A DNA stretch of 64,000 nt from Tateyamaria sp. syn59 (lineage in GTDB: Bacteria > Pseudomonadota > Alphaproteobacteria > Rhodobacterales > Rhodobacteraceae), in the NCBI RefSeq assembly GCF_007995245.1, contig NZ_VCBA01000016.1, positions 1 to 64,000 on the forward strand, given 5' to 3'. The notes under the pieces are model-generated. The model saw only the letters and a program-made list of their open reading frames with translations. It was not told the DNA's origin and searched no databases. This document shows, in pieces, positions 20,017-29,539 of this stretch (within the stretch, counting starts at the first letter, position 1; each line of letters opens with the position of its first letter). The position numbers and the translations under genes are program-made.

Positions 20017-21071
20017 ACGACAACAGGGAAGAAGGGGTGGTCGTCACCCGCAACGTTTGGAAAATCTTTGGCAGCCGCGCAGACGAAGCGATGGAAGCCG
20101 TCCGCAGGGACAACCTGTCCAAGGCCGAGGTGCTGGAACAGTTCGGCGCTGTCGTGGGGGTCAAGGATGTCTCGATCTCCGTCGGCGAGGGCGAGATTTT
20201 CTGCATCATGGGCCTCTCGGGTTCGGGCAAATCCACCCTCGTGCGGCACATCAACCGCCTGATCGAACCCACGGGCGGTGACATCCTGATCAACGGTGCC
20301 AATGTCGGCAAACTCAATGCCGAAGAGCTTCGCGCCATGCGCGCCGACAAGATCGGCATGGTCTTCCAGAACATGGCGCTTCTGCCCCACCGCACGGTGC
20401 GCGACAACGTCGCCCTGTCGCTGGAGCTGCGCAATGTCGATGCCTACACCCGCGCGCAAGTCGCCGACCGCGTGATCGAACTGGTCAGCCTGCAAGGCTA
20501 CGGCGACCGCCTGCCGTCGGAGCTGTCAGGTGGGATGCAGCAGCGCGTGGGCCTCGCCCGCGCCATGGCTGCCGACCCGGACATCCTCTTGATGGACGAA
20601 CCCTTCTCGGCCCTCGACCCGCTGATCCGGCGGGTGCTTCAGGACGAATTCCTCGACCTGTCGAAATCGATGAACAAGACGACGCTCTTCATCACCCACG
20701 ACCTCGACGAGGCGATCCGCATGGGCAACCGCATCGCCATCATGAAGGATGGCGAGATCGTGCAGGTCGGCACACCCGAAGACATCGTGACCAAGCCCGC
20801 CGACGACTACGTGGCGGACTTCGTGGCTGGCATCTCCAAGCTGAAGCTGCTCTATGCACACACAGTCATGGAACCGCTCGAAGCCTACGAACAACGCAAG
20901 GGCCCCATCCCGCAGGCAGAGGCCCCGGTGGCCGAGCCCGACGATGACCTCGACAAGCTGATCGCGCTCAGCGTCAACCAGGACCACCCGGTGCTGATCA
21001 AGTCGGACGGCAATGTCGTGGGCGTGGTGTCCAAAGATGCAATCCTGCACGGCGTCCAGGGGGAGGCATAA
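20013..21071 (+). CDS. tmoV: TMAO ABC transporter ATPase
   Basis: The energy-coupling subunit of a betaine-type (ProV/OpuAA) importer, 352 aa. The start is TTG, overlapping the tdm stop (TTGA). It has an N-terminal extension (ATRNVWKIFG-like region and residues 20-45) typical of ProV proteins, Walker A GLSGSGKSTL, the signature LSGGMQQRVGLARAMA and Walker B ILLMDEPFSALD. The C-terminus (about residue 300 on) ends in a partial CBS-like strand pair HPVLIKSDGNVVGVVSKDAILHG. The tmo name rests on its place behind tdm; by itself the protein could serve glycine betaine or another quaternary amine. Confidence 0.78.
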   Translation: MNDNREEGVVVTRNVWKIFGSRADEAMEAVRRDNLSKAEVLEQFGAVVGVKDVSISVGEGEIFCIMGLSGSGKSTLVRHINRLIEPTGGDILINGANVGKLNAEELRAMRADKIGMVFQNMALLPHRTVRDNVALSLELRNVDAYTRAQVADRVIELVSLQGYGDRLPSELSGGMQQRVGLARAMAADPDILLMDEPFSALDPLIRRVLQDEFLDLSKSMNKTTLFITHDLDEAIRMGNRIAIMKDGEIVQVGTPEDIVTKPADDYVADFVAGISKLKLLYAHTVMEPLEAYEQRKGPIPQAEAPVAEPDDDLDKLIALSVNQDHPVLIKSDGNVVGVVSKDAILHGVQGEA

Positions 21072-21072
21072 C

Positions 21073-22659
21073 ATGACCGACACAACACCCGATCAAATGG
21101 GCGCAGCGCCTGCTGCTGCGACAGACGAAACCAAACCCTTCGCCGACTTCGCAGACAAATCCGGCGGCTACTTCGCCGAAACCTTCCTGTCGATCCAAAA
21201 GGCCAAGCTGCCCGCCACCCACGTCAACTGGATGGCGGCCATCGCGGGCTTCCCATGGGCTGCCCTGCGCGCCAACAAGATGCTGTTCTGGATCGGCTTC
21301 CTGATCGACCTCGTGGCAGCGGTCTACCTCATGCAAGTCTGGAAATTCTCACGCGCCGCCGAACAGGCGGTCATCGACAACAAGGACTTTCTCGTCGAAC
21401 GGTTCGAAAACTGGACCACGTCCAGCCTCTGGGCCGCCGTGATCATCTTCATCCTCGGCCGCATCCTCTTCGGCTGGCTCGCCGACCGCATCTACTTCCG
21501 CCAGTACAACACCTGGCGCGTGGACCACTCCAAACCCTCCGGCTGGGACATGAAACGGCTCGTTTGGGCGACACTGATTGTCGCCATGATCGCGCCGCTC
21601 ATGCTCTACCGCGCCTCGCAATTCCCGCCCGAAGAACGGACCTGCATCAAACAGGCCCGCTCCATCGCCGCGGGAGAAGAGGTCGCGTTCAAGGACCAGT
21701 TCGACTGCATGATCATCGGGGAATTCCCCACCATTGTCTGGCTGGAACGGCGCGACACGGTCACCTACCCGCGCGACGACAACGGCGACCGCTTTGTCCG
21801 CCGCGAAGCCCCGCGCGAAGGTCTGCCACCGGTCAACCTGAACAGCTACACAGCCCAACTCATCGATGACGGCATCGGCTACCTGACGGCGTTCTATGGC
21901 TTCTTCTTCGACGGGATCACGACGTTCCTGCGGTCGATGCTGTCGGCCATCACGGCGGTCTTCGTGGGCACGCCATGGATCATCGCCATGGGGGCCATCA
22001 TGGCGATCAGTTACACAATGGCCGGGGCGCGAATAACCATATTCGTCGCCGCATCGCTCTGTTACCTCGCCCTCTTCGGCTTCTGGCAAACAGCGATGGA
22101 CACGATGAGCCTCGTGGTCGCGGCCTCGATCATATGTATCGTCTTCGGCCTGCCCCTGGGCATATGGGTCGGCAAATCGAAACGGGGGCAGGCAATCATC
22201 ACGCCCATCCTCGACATCATGCAGACGATCCCATCCTTCGTGTACCTGCTGCCTGCGGTCGCTTTCTTCTCGATCGGCAAACCGCCGGGCATCCTGGCCA
22301 CAGTAATCTTCGCCATGCCACCCATGGTGCGCCTCACGGCCCTCGGCATCCGCCACGTGCCCGAGAACACCAAGGAAGCAGCCCTGGCCTTCGGCGCCAA
22401 CCCGCGACAACTGCTGATGAAGGTCGAACTGCCCCAGGCCCTGCCGTCGATCATGGCAGGGGTCAACCAGGTGGTGATGATGGCATTGTCCATGGTCGTC
22501 GTGGCCGCGCTGATCGGCGCGGGCGGCATGGGCTTTATCGTGACGGAGGCGCTCGCCAACACTCGCACGGGCGCAGGCATCCTGGCAGGCATCGGCATCG
22601 CGCTTCTTGCGATGATGATCGACCGCGTTGTCCAGAAGGCCAACACCGTCAAACACTAA
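21073..22659 (+). CDS. tmoW: TMAO ABC transporter permease with long N-terminal extension
   Basis: Membrane channel of the tmo importer, 528 aa, preceded by GGGAGG. The C-terminal 280 residues are a ProW-type permease with the EAA loop EAALAFGANPRQLLMKVELPQALPS. The N-terminal part (residues about 1-260) is extra compared with ordinary ProW: a soluble start, helices at about 70-95, 117-137 and 160-180, then a predicted periplasmic stretch with two Cys (TCIKQ and FDCMIIG, residues about 193 and 213) that could form a disulfide. The gene lies 1 bp after tmoV and is followed after 30 nt by the binding protein. Confidence 0.78.
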   Translation: MTDTTPDQMGAAPAAATDETKPFADFADKSGGYFAETFLSIQKAKLPATHVNWMAAIAGFPWAALRANKMLFWIGFLIDLVAAVYLMQVWKFSRAAEQAVIDNKDFLVERFENWTTSSLWAAVIIFILGRILFGWLADRIYFRQYNTWRVDHSKPSGWDMKRLVWATLIVAMIAPLMLYRASQFPPEERTCIKQARSIAAGEEVAFKDQFDCMIIGEFPTIVWLERRDTVTYPRDDNGDRFVRREAPREGLPPVNLNSYTAQLIDDGIGYLTAFYGFFFDGITTFLRSMLSAITAVFVGTPWIIAMGAIMAISYTMAGARITIFVAASLCYLALFGFWQTAMDTMSLVVAASIICIVFGLPLGIWVGKSKRGQAIITPILDIMQTIPSFVYLLPAVAFFSIGKPPGILATVIFAMPPMVRLTALGIRHVPENTKEAALAFGANPRQLLMKVELPQALPSIMAGVNQVVMMALSMVVVAALIGAGGMGFIVTEALANTRTGAGILAGIGIALLAMMIDRVVQKANTVKH

Positions 22660-22689
22660 CCAAGAATGAGTTCAATAAGGGAGACACAT

Positions 22690-23640
22690 ATGAAACTCAT
22701 CACAACCCTCACCGCTGCCGGGGCGCTTTCCGTCGCAGCAGTCGGTGCCTCGGCTCAGGAAAAGGTCGCCATCTCCGACCTAAACTGGACCGGCGCCAAG
22801 GCCATCGCCCACGTGATCAAGACGGTCATCGAAGGGCCGCTGAACTCCGAAGCCGAAATCGTCGAAGGTCTGTCCGACCAGGCCATCATCGGCGCAGGCA
22901 TGGACAAGGGCGACGGCTCGGCTGACGTCTGGACCGACATGTGGATGCCGAACCAGCAAGCGCCTTGGGACAAGTATATCGAAGACGCAGGTACAGTTGC
23001 CCACAACCAGCCCTATGCCGGAACCCAGCAGATGTACGTGCCCAGCTACATGGCTGACCAGATCAAGTCCTTTGAGGACCTGAAGGATCCGGCGGTTGCG
23101 GCGATGTTCGACAAGGACGGCAACGGCAAGGGTGAATACTGGGCCGGTGACGCCTCGTGGAAGTCCACGAAGATCTGGCAGGTCAAGATGAAGTCCTATG
23201 GACTCTCCGAGCTGTGGGAGCCGGAGGTTATCTCCGACGCGACCTTCAAGGCGCAGCTGAAAACGTCCTACGGCAACCAGAAACCGATCCTCTTCTACTA
23301 CTGGACGCCCGAGTGGATCCACGCCGCCTATGACATCACACCGCTGGCCGAGCCCGAGCACACCGAAGGCTGCATGAACCTGCAGCTCGACGGCGAGGAC
23401 TGGCTGGAAGTGTCCGAAGCAGGCTGCAAAACGCCCGACGCTCAGATCTTCGTCAGCTACTCCAAGTCGCTGGAAGAGCGGAACCCGCCCGCGGCCAAGT
23501 TCCTGAGCCAGATCCAACTGGACCCCAACACGGTGAACGAATGGATCCTGGCCATCGGTCGGGATGAGATGGACCCGCAAGACGTGGCCGAAGAGTGGGT
23601 GGCCGAGAACATGGACATCGTGGAAACCTGGATCAACTAA
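22690..23640 (+). CDS. tmoX: TMAO/betaine-type periplasmic substrate-binding protein
   Basis: Captures the methylated amine for TmoVW. The ATG at 22690 gives 316 aa with the signal peptide MKLITTLTAAGALSVAAVGASAQ. The mature protein is of the OpuAC/ProX type and rich in Trp (for example DLNWTGAK, VWTDMWMPNQQAPW, GEYWAGDASWKSTKIW and FYYWTPEW), as needed for an aromatic cage around a trimethylammonium head. DKDGNGKGEYW near residue 137 looks like an EF-hand-type calcium loop. It is last in the operon and is followed by a strong terminator. The assignment to TMAO rather than betaine depends on tdm. Confidence 0.78.
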   Translation: MKLITTLTAAGALSVAAVGASAQEKVAISDLNWTGAKAIAHVIKTVIEGPLNSEAEIVEGLSDQAIIGAGMDKGDGSADVWTDMWMPNQQAPWDKYIEDAGTVAHNQPYAGTQQMYVPSYMADQIKSFEDLKDPAVAAMFDKDGNGKGEYWAGDASWKSTKIWQVKMKSYGLSELWEPEVISDATFKAQLKTSYGNQKPILFYYWTPEWIHAAYDITPLAEPEHTEGCMNLQLDGEDWLEVSEAGCKTPDAQIFVSYSKSLEERNPPAAKFLSQIQLDPNTVNEWILAIGRDEMDPQDVAEEWVAENMDIVETWIN

Positions 23641-23659
23641 GCAGCTGATCTGTAGAGAA

Positions 23660-23692
23660 ACCGGCGCAAGCAATCGCTTGCGCCGGTTTTTT
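23660..23692 (+). terminator. Rho-independent terminator of tdm-tmoVWX
   Basis: A perfect 12-bp stem (ACCGGCGCAAGC paired with GCTTGCGCCGGT, 23660..23671 and 23676..23687) with a 4-nt loop is followed by a T-run. It lies 20 nt after the tmoX stop codon. Confidence 0.93.
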
Positions 23693-23891
23693 GTTGGATG
23701 AACGTCGCGGTTGTTACTCCGGGCTTGCTAGTGACCTACACGGCAGGCTGATCGCTCGAAAGGCCGCGAACACATCCAAATCCGCTTTGCGACGGTACCG
23801 TTTTGGTTGACGTCTAGGACCGCAAGGTCATCAGAAGCGAAGCCCCGGGCGCACCTGTTTGTAGGCGCGCCCAAAGGGCAGTTTCTTTTCT

Positions 23892-26800
23892 CTACGAAAG
23901 AACGCTGTCGTTCACACCGGTATCGATGCCGATGATCAGCGGATCGTGGTCAGATGACGCGAATTGGCTTGGCTCGTAGAAGTTGGAGTTGTTGAAGGCC
24001 GAGTTGTAGCTCAGCAGATCCGGCTCATCTGCGTTGATATGCCATTCCGACGCGCCCGTTATCAGGCCCGCCATGCCACCCGAGGCGATTGCATGGTCAA
24101 GCGCACCGCGCTGGCCATCAAATACAAAGCTATAGGCTTCATCCTGACCAATGAACTGATCTATCAGATCAACAAGACCGGGATCGTCCGTCAAGGTCTG
24201 CACCGGGTCTTCCTTCGCATAGGCATTCAAATCACCCATGATGATGAAGTTGTCGACGCCCGTGCCCATATAGCCGTTCTCGATCCAGGCCTGCACTTCA
24301 GCCGCCGCGTCTGCACGCACCTGATTCCAGAACGCCTGACCATCGCCCTGATCATAGTTTGGGTCATTGATCAGCGCGTCGATATCGGCCTGGTTGATGT
24401 CGGTGCCGCCATTGTCGAGATAGTCTTGCGCGGCCTCCACCAGATCAGTCAGACCGCTTGGCCCCTTGGACTTGAAGTGGTTTGAGACGATGGTGAACGT
24501 CTCGCCCGTTTCGTTGTCTTCAAAGGTGGCCGCCACGGCCGGGCGGTTCCGCTGGAAGTCACCGACGCGATCATCTTCGGGCACCACCGCATTCAGCACT
24601 TCGGCCAGAGCAAAGGTTGTCGCCGCTGACGCCTCCTCAAAGACGAGGAATTCAGAATGGGTAACGGTCACCGCGTTCGCATCATAGATGATGCCCGTTG
24701 TGATCGCATCGGTGCCGATGAAACCTGCATCTGCCGTCGGATCAACAAAAGCATAGGCTGCGCCGGAACCGGACATCGCCGCATCCTCGTTCAAGGCGTC
24801 CACCAGTGCGTCGATGGCAGAGCCTTCTGCAAATCCTCCATTCTCGATTTCCTGAAGCGCAAAAATCTCGGCACCCGTTCCTGTGATGGCTTCGACCAGC
24901 TTGTCGGTCTGCCGTTCCAGATCATCGGCCGAGGATGCGCCGCGCGGATCAAGGCCGCCCGGACCCGAGGTGCCCTCGCCACGCAGCGTCGTGAAGTAAT
25001 TGAGGACATTGATCGAGGCGACCTGAATGTCGCCACCCACATCGGGCGCGTCTTCTTCGCGCGCGCCGGAATTCGTTTCCTCGTCCACGTTTAACTGACC
25101 ATCAACCAGCATCCGGTACTCGCCGAAACCAAAGGTCATGACCCCAGTGGTCGGTCCATCAATCTCGGCCCCCAGTCGCAGGGTGGGACCCTCGGCGGTG
25201 AACGTATCGCCCGCATCCAGATACCCGTTGCCGTTGTCGCCATCGGTGGTGTTCGGAATGTAAACAAACTCGTCGGGGTTCTGCTCTGACACGCCATCGT
25301 CGATGATCAGACGGTTGTTCAGGTTGGCTTCGATCAGCGCCTGCACCTCTTCCTGTTCGGTTTGGGCGTCGAACAATTGTGTCGCCTGTGTCTGAATGCC
25401 CGCCGACACCGTGATTTCACCAAAGCGGTCGAGATTGAAGTTTTCGATGACGGTGATGTTTTCGCCCTCGATACCGCTGTCGAGGGTAAAGCGCATGCCC
25501 TCAACGGCTTCGAAATTCTGCTCTGTACCACTCAGCAGCACGGTCGCCGCCGTCGGCAACGGGTTGCCCGACGACACCACGCGAACAAAATCCTGGCTGA
25601 GCTGGGTTTGGCCGAACCTTTCCTCGACCACGCCGCGGGCGAAAACCAGATCACCAACAGCAGGCTGGTCCACGCCACCCGTAAAGACAAAGATACCTTC
25701 CGAGGTCAGCGCATTGCCATCGCTGTCACTGTCCTGCTCTTGCAGGAAGTATCCGTCCGACGTCACGTAGGTCACGACGGCTTCGACGGTGACGACCTGG
25801 TCAACCAGTTCGCTGGCGTCACCAGCGCCCTGAATGTCGGAGATCAGTGTGATGTCATCATCATCCAGGATCTCGACCGAGGCGCTGTCTGTGGTGATCT
25901 CTCCACCAACCGGGTTCGACAAGGTAACCGTAAAAGTCTCGTCATCTTCGATCACATTGTCGCCGGTGACGGTAAAGGTCACCGTGGCACAGGTCTGACC
26001 CGCCGCGAACATGACCGCGCCCGCTGGCAGCATGCCACCGAAATCGTCCGCATCAACGTCACCACCGATGGTAAAGTCCACGCTGCCCGCCTCGGACACA
26101 TCGCCATCGCGGGTTATGACAAAGCTGTACTCGGTGCTCCCTTCATCGCCTTCCAGCGCATCACCGCTGTTTGTCGAGATGGAATAGGTCGGGGGTTCGG
26201 GCTCAGTGGCGCCTCCGGTCCCTTCGATGATCAGGTTCTGGAAGGCAAAAGCCTCTGATCCGCCATCGGTGTCGGCAGTGAACGTCAGGTTCAGGATGGA
26301 ACCTTCGCCCTCAATCGCACCGCTTAACGTTTGCAAAACGTTCGACAAGACTTCACCGGAACCGGCAACCGTCAGCGGGTCGTCGAGGGTGAACACATCT
26401 CCGTCCGCAAGCGTATAGTCTTGCGACGCCGCCTCGTCCGCGACGAAGTCGAACAGCGTCATCTCGGCGCCGCCGTCGATGTTGTATGTGAAGATAAAGC
26501 TGTCGGACCCTTCGAAATCACCCATCGCGCCAGCATCAAGTGACAACATCAGATCGCTGAACCCTGAGATGTCGAAAGCCCAGGTCGCCGAAACAGGTCC
26601 AGTGGTGTCGCTGTTATCGGTGTCCGTTACGCCAAAGAATGAGGTCGTGTTGGTGGACGCATCGATGATACCCAACGTGTCATTCGCAAAGCCTGCATTG
26701 CTGTCATCGACAAGGCTGAACGGGATCGAAGCACTTGTGCCAACCTGAAAAATGCCAAAGCCGTCCCCGAGGCTGGAGAAGGCCGGGGCGTTGTTGGTGA

Positions 26801-28520
26801 AACTGATAAGGTTCCGGTCAGCATCGCCCGTCAAAGTCGATGCCACCACCTGCGATCCGGAGGGCGCGGCCCCTTCGATCACAAGGTTCTGCATGGCAAA
26901 CGCTTCGGATCCGCCGTCGGTGCTTGCCGTGAGGGTGACATTCAGGACCGCACCTGTGCCCTCGAGACTGGCGCTCAGCGTTTGCAGGATGTTCGACAGA
27001 ACCTCGCCCGACCCGGCAACCGTCAACGGGTCGTCCAGGGTTTCGACATCGCCGTTCGCGAGGGTGTAGTCGAGGGACGCATCCTCATCGGGCACAAAAT
27101 CGAACAGCACGATCTCGGCACCGCCATCAATATTGTAGCTCAGCGTGAAGGTGTCGGAGCCTTCGAAATCACCCATCGCGCCCACGTCGACCGACAGGCT
27201 CAGATCCGTTTGACCTGCAATGTCAAAGGACCATTGCGCCTCATAGGCTTCGTCGTTCGGATTGTCGCTGTTGATCGTATCAGTCACACCGAAGAACACA
27301 TCGGTGTTCGCGCTGGCGTCGATGATGCCGAGGCTATCGCCGGGAAATGACGCCGCGCTGTCATCAACGAGGCTAAACGGAACCGATCCGGCACCGACTT
27401 GAAAAAATCCGAACCCGTCCCCCGCGCTCGAGAAGGTGGGCGCCGTGCTTACAAAGCCCAGAAGGCCAAGCGACGCACTGCCCACCATGTCAAACGCAAT
27501 CGGGCTGGAACCGCCGGTTGCAGGCGCCCGCTGCACCTGGACCTGAAGCTCTTGGCTGGTCGTGTTCACGCCATCTGACACCAGAAGTTCGAGGTCGTAG
27601 ATGCCGTCGCCACCCTGATCAAGCGGATTGTCGGCGGTCGGCGCGTCGATGAAGCTGATGGCGCCCGTCTGGGCATCAATTGTAAACAGGCTCGCATCAG
27701 CGCCGGCCAGGGCAAAGCTGAGCGTATCGCCCTCTACGTCAGAGGCGGCAATGACGGCCTGAAATGTCTCGTTGCCTTCGATCAGGCAGATCTGATCCAC
27801 GGCCAGCAGGGTCGGCGCGTCATTCTCGCCCTCAATAGTTACTGTAACAGTGGCTGTGACCGTACTGCCCTGATTGTCCGTGACGGTATACGTGAACGTA
27901 TCGGTCGCGGTTTCGCCCACCTCAAGCATGTCGAAAAGATCGCCCGGGCTGTAAACCACCTGCCCATCGACCAACTCAACCGTCGCACCGGATGCACTGG
28001 TACCCGACACGCCATTGATTTCGAGCGTGTCCCCGTCAAACTCCTGGTCGTTCTCCAAAAGCGCTCCGACGCCGATGGTCAGGGTTGTGTTTTCGGCCGT
28101 GGTGAATGCGTCATCGCCCGCCAGGACCTCATTGTTTCTGCCGTCCAGAAACAGGGTGTAGTCGTCCGCTTCGAAAAACAGCGCTTCGACGCTGTAGAGC
28201 TTGTCGCGGCCTGCGTCTTCGACGTCACCCACGGACTTTACGGTCGTGGGCCCCCACCGACCACCGGTTGAAATGCTGTAATCGTTGATCGAGCCTGAGT
28301 ACGCGGCTGTGTCGAAGCCAAAGCCGCCAAAGATGCGATCATTGCCCCCGCCACCATGGATCGTGTCATTGCCGAAACCTGCAAAAACCACGTCATTTCC
28401 ACCACCGGATTTGATGCTGTCATCACCAAAAAACCCAAAGATGTAGTCTCTTTTTTGTGTTCCTGTCAGGGTGTCCGACCCGAACGATCCAAAGATGAAA
28501 TTTGTAGAAAAGAAGCCCAT
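23892..28520 (-). CDS. Giant secreted ExeM/NucH-type endonuclease with RTX and Calx-beta modules
   Basis: The start MGFFSTNFIFG at 28520 follows GAGGAA and gives 1542 aa. There is no Sec signal; the glycine/aspartate RTX nonapeptides near the N-terminus (residues about 15-75, such as GGGNDVVFAGFGNDTIHGGGGNDRI) point to type I secretion or surface binding of calcium. Then come cadherin-like repeats (about 140-335), two tandem 217-aa modules (about 345-775), a Calx-beta domain (about 785-880, EDDETFTVTLSNP), an OB-type domain (about 885-985, SDGYFLQEQDSDSDGNA) and an endonuclease/exonuclease/phosphatase domain to the end (ASINVLNYFTTLRGEG, FALQEIENGG, IIMGDLNAYAKEDP, ASSDHDPLIIGID). By family it degrades extracellular DNA. 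RTX repeats at the N-terminus rather than the C-terminus are unusual. Confidence 0.85.
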   Translation of the reverse strand: MGFFSTNFIFGSFGSDTLTGTQKRDYIFGFFGDDSIKSGGGNDVVFAGFGNDTIHGGGGNDRIFGGFGFDTAAYSGSINDYSISTGGRWGPTTVKSVGDVEDAGRDKLYSVEALFFEADDYTLFLDGRNNEVLAGDDAFTTAENTTLTIGVGALLENDQEFDGDTLEINGVSGTSASGATVELVDGQVVYSPGDLFDMLEVGETATDTFTYTVTDNQGSTVTATVTVTIEGENDAPTLLAVDQICLIEGNETFQAVIAASDVEGDTLSFALAGADASLFTIDAQTGAISFIDAPTADNPLDQGGDGIYDLELLVSDGVNTTSQELQVQVQRAPATGGSSPIAFDMVGSASLGLLGFVSTAPTFSSAGDGFGFFQVGAGSVPFSLVDDSAASFPGDSLGIIDASANTDVFFGVTDTINSDNPNDEAYEAQWSFDIAGQTDLSLSVDVGAMGDFEGSDTFTLSYNIDGGAEIVLFDFVPDEDASLDYTLANGDVETLDDPLTVAGSGEVLSNILQTLSASLEGTGAVLNVTLTASTDGGSEAFAMQNLVIEGAAPSGSQVVASTLTGDADRNLISFTNNAPAFSSLGDGFGIFQVGTSASIPFSLVDDSNAGFANDTLGIIDASTNTTSFFGVTDTDNSDTTGPVSATWAFDISGFSDLMLSLDAGAMGDFEGSDSFIFTYNIDGGAEMTLFDFVADEAASQDYTLADGDVFTLDDPLTVAGSGEVLSNVLQTLSGAIEGEGSILNLTFTADTDGGSEAFAFQNLIIEGTGGATEPEPPTYSISTNSGDALEGDEGSTEYSFVITRDGDVSEAGSVDFTIGGDVDADDFGGMLPAGAVMFAAGQTCATVTFTVTGDNVIEDDETFTVTLSNPVGGEITTDSASVEILDDDDITLISDIQGAGDASELVDQVVTVEAVVTYVTSDGYFLQEQDSDSDGNALTSEGIFVFTGGVDQPAVGDLVFARGVVEERFGQTQLSQDFVRVVSSGNPLPTAATVLLSGTEQNFEAVEGMRFTLDSGIEGENITVIENFNLDRFGEITVSAGIQTQATQLFDAQTEQEEVQALIEANLNNRLIIDDGVSEQNPDEFVYIPNTTDGDNGNGYLDAGDTFTAEGPTLRLGAEIDGPTTGVMTFGFGEYRMLVDGQLNVDEETNSGAREEDAPDVGGDIQVASINVLNYFTTLRGEGTSGPGGLDPRGASSADDLERQTDKLVEAITGTGAEIFALQEIENGGFAEGSAIDALVDALNEDAAMSGSGAAYAFVDPTADAGFIGTDAITTGIIYDANAVTVTHSEFLVFEEASAATTFALAEVLNAVVPEDDRVGDFQRNRPAVAATFEDNETGETFTIVSNHFKSKGPSGLTDLVEAAQDYLDNGGTDINQADIDALINDPNYDQGDGQAFWNQVRADAAAEVQAWIENGYMGTGVDNFIIMGDLNAYAKEDPVQTLTDDPGLVDLIDQFIGQDEAYSFVFDGQRGALDHAIASGGMAGLITGASEWHINADEPDLLSYNSAFNNSNFYEPSQFASSDHDPLIIGIDTGVNDSVLS
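26190..27491 (-). repeat. Tandem 651-bp (217-aa) duplication inside the ExeM-type gene
   Basis: Two adjacent modules with the same period (651 bp) encode the series GDGFGxFQVG, PFSLVDDS, LGIIDASxNT, FFGVTDT, GAMGDFEGSD, YNIDGGAE, DPLTVAGSGEVLSN and DGGSEAFAxQNLxIEG. Copy 1 covers about 26841..27491 and copy 2 about 26190..26840. They differ at many codons, so the duplication is not recent. I do not recognise the module as a named domain; it reads as an all-beta adhesion or spacer domain. Confidence 0.8.
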
Positions 28521-28855
28521 TGCATATTCCTCAATCAGCAAGACAAGCCGTGCTATGGCACCTCTCTATGACACACGTTTAACGATATATTTGAAAGTCG
28601 GGGGACAGCGGAAATCTCCATAAACAACGGAGATCGCCGAGCACAGCATCAAAAAACAGCAAGCCCGCCTGAGCTTCATCGTGGATCGACCGAACAAGGG
28701 GATCAGGCCGGGTTTTCGCGGCTCTTGGACCGGCATCCATCAGCGCACGCGCTTGATGGGATTTGACGCGCCACTGCACCTAAGCGCGGGTAGGTCAGAT
28801 TGATCTCTCCCAGCCCAGCCTTTATGCCAAACGGGTCAGAGCATGGAGCCGCGCA
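28521..28855. other. Intergenic region between nuclease and FAH genes
   Basis: The 335 bp between two divergent genes. It should hold both promoters, but no convincing -35/-10 pair stands out. A 66-codon reading frame (28579..28779, minus) has no ribosome-binding site or recognisable product and I do not count it as a gene. Confidence 0.5.
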
Positions 28856-29539
28856 ATGTCTGAATACGTAATTCCTGCGCCACCCATTACGTCGATCCCC
28901 GTCGCATCAGGCGGGGCTTTCCCGGTACGCCGTGTCTATTGCGTCGGACGGAACTATGCTGCGCATGCCATTGAGATGGGCCATGATCCGGACCGCGAGC
29001 CGCCTTTCTTCTTTCAGAAAAACCCCGACAACCTAAACACCACGGGTCGCTTCCCCTACCCGCCCCGCACGTCCGATGTTCACCATGAAGCGGAATTGGC
29101 CGTCGCGCTGAAGTCAGGCGGCACAAACATACCGGTCGAACATGCACTAGATCACGTCTACGGCTACGCGTTGTCCTTGGACATGACCCGCCGGGATCTT
29201 CAGGGAGAGATGAAAATGGCAGGCCGCCCCTGGGAAATCGGCAAAGCCTTTGAGCACTCGGCGCCCATCGGCCCAATCCACACGGTCACGGATGTTGGTC
29301 ACCTCGAAGAGGGCGCAATTACCCTCCGTGTGAACGGCGCATTGCGGCAAGAAGGCAACCTCAATCAGCTGATCTGGAAGACACCCGAGATGATCTCCTA
29401 CCTGTCGGAATATTTCGAATTGGCCGCGGGCGATGTGATCATGACCGGGACGCCATCCGGGGTTGGCCCTGTCAGCCAGGGCGATGTCATGGACGTGGAA
29501 CTTGCAGCGCTCGGCAAGCTGTCTGTGACCGTCACATAA
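28856..29539 (+). CDS. Fumarylacetoacetate hydrolase family protein
   Basis: A 227-aa single-domain FAH-fold enzyme of the fumarylpyruvate/acylpyruvate hydrolase type. VYCVGRNYAAHAIEMG (residues about 27-42), FFFQKNPDNL, HHEAELAVAL with the metal-binding acidic residues, YGYALSLDMTRRDLQ and the C-terminal GDVIMTGTPSGVGPV are all conserved. Such enzymes cleave C-C bonds in 2,4-dioxo acids at the end of gentisate-type ring degradation, or decarboxylate oxaloacetate. No aromatic pathway genes are next to it, so the substrate is open. It stands alone, divergent from the nuclease gene. Confidence 0.85.
   Translation: MSEYVIPAPPITSIPVASGGAFPVRRVYCVGRNYAAHAIEMGHDPDREPPFFFQKNPDNLNTTGRFPYPPRTSDVHHEAELAVALKSGGTNIPVEHALDHVYGYALSLDMTRRDLQGEMKMAGRPWEIGKAFEHSAPIGPIHTVTDVGHLEEGAITLRVNGALRQEGNLNQLIWKTPEMISYLSEYFELAAGDVIMTGTPSGVGPVSQGDVMDVELAALGKLSVTVT

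Noticed and set aside
23847-23872. Hairpin GGGCGC/GCGCCC after the nuclease gene as a terminator
   Set aside because: The stem is only 6 bp and the following minus-strand sequence has no real T-run.
28579-28779. A 66-aa frame on the minus strand in the nuclease-FAH gap
   Set aside because: No ribosome-binding site, no hydrophobic or domain pattern, and it lies where divergent promoters are expected.
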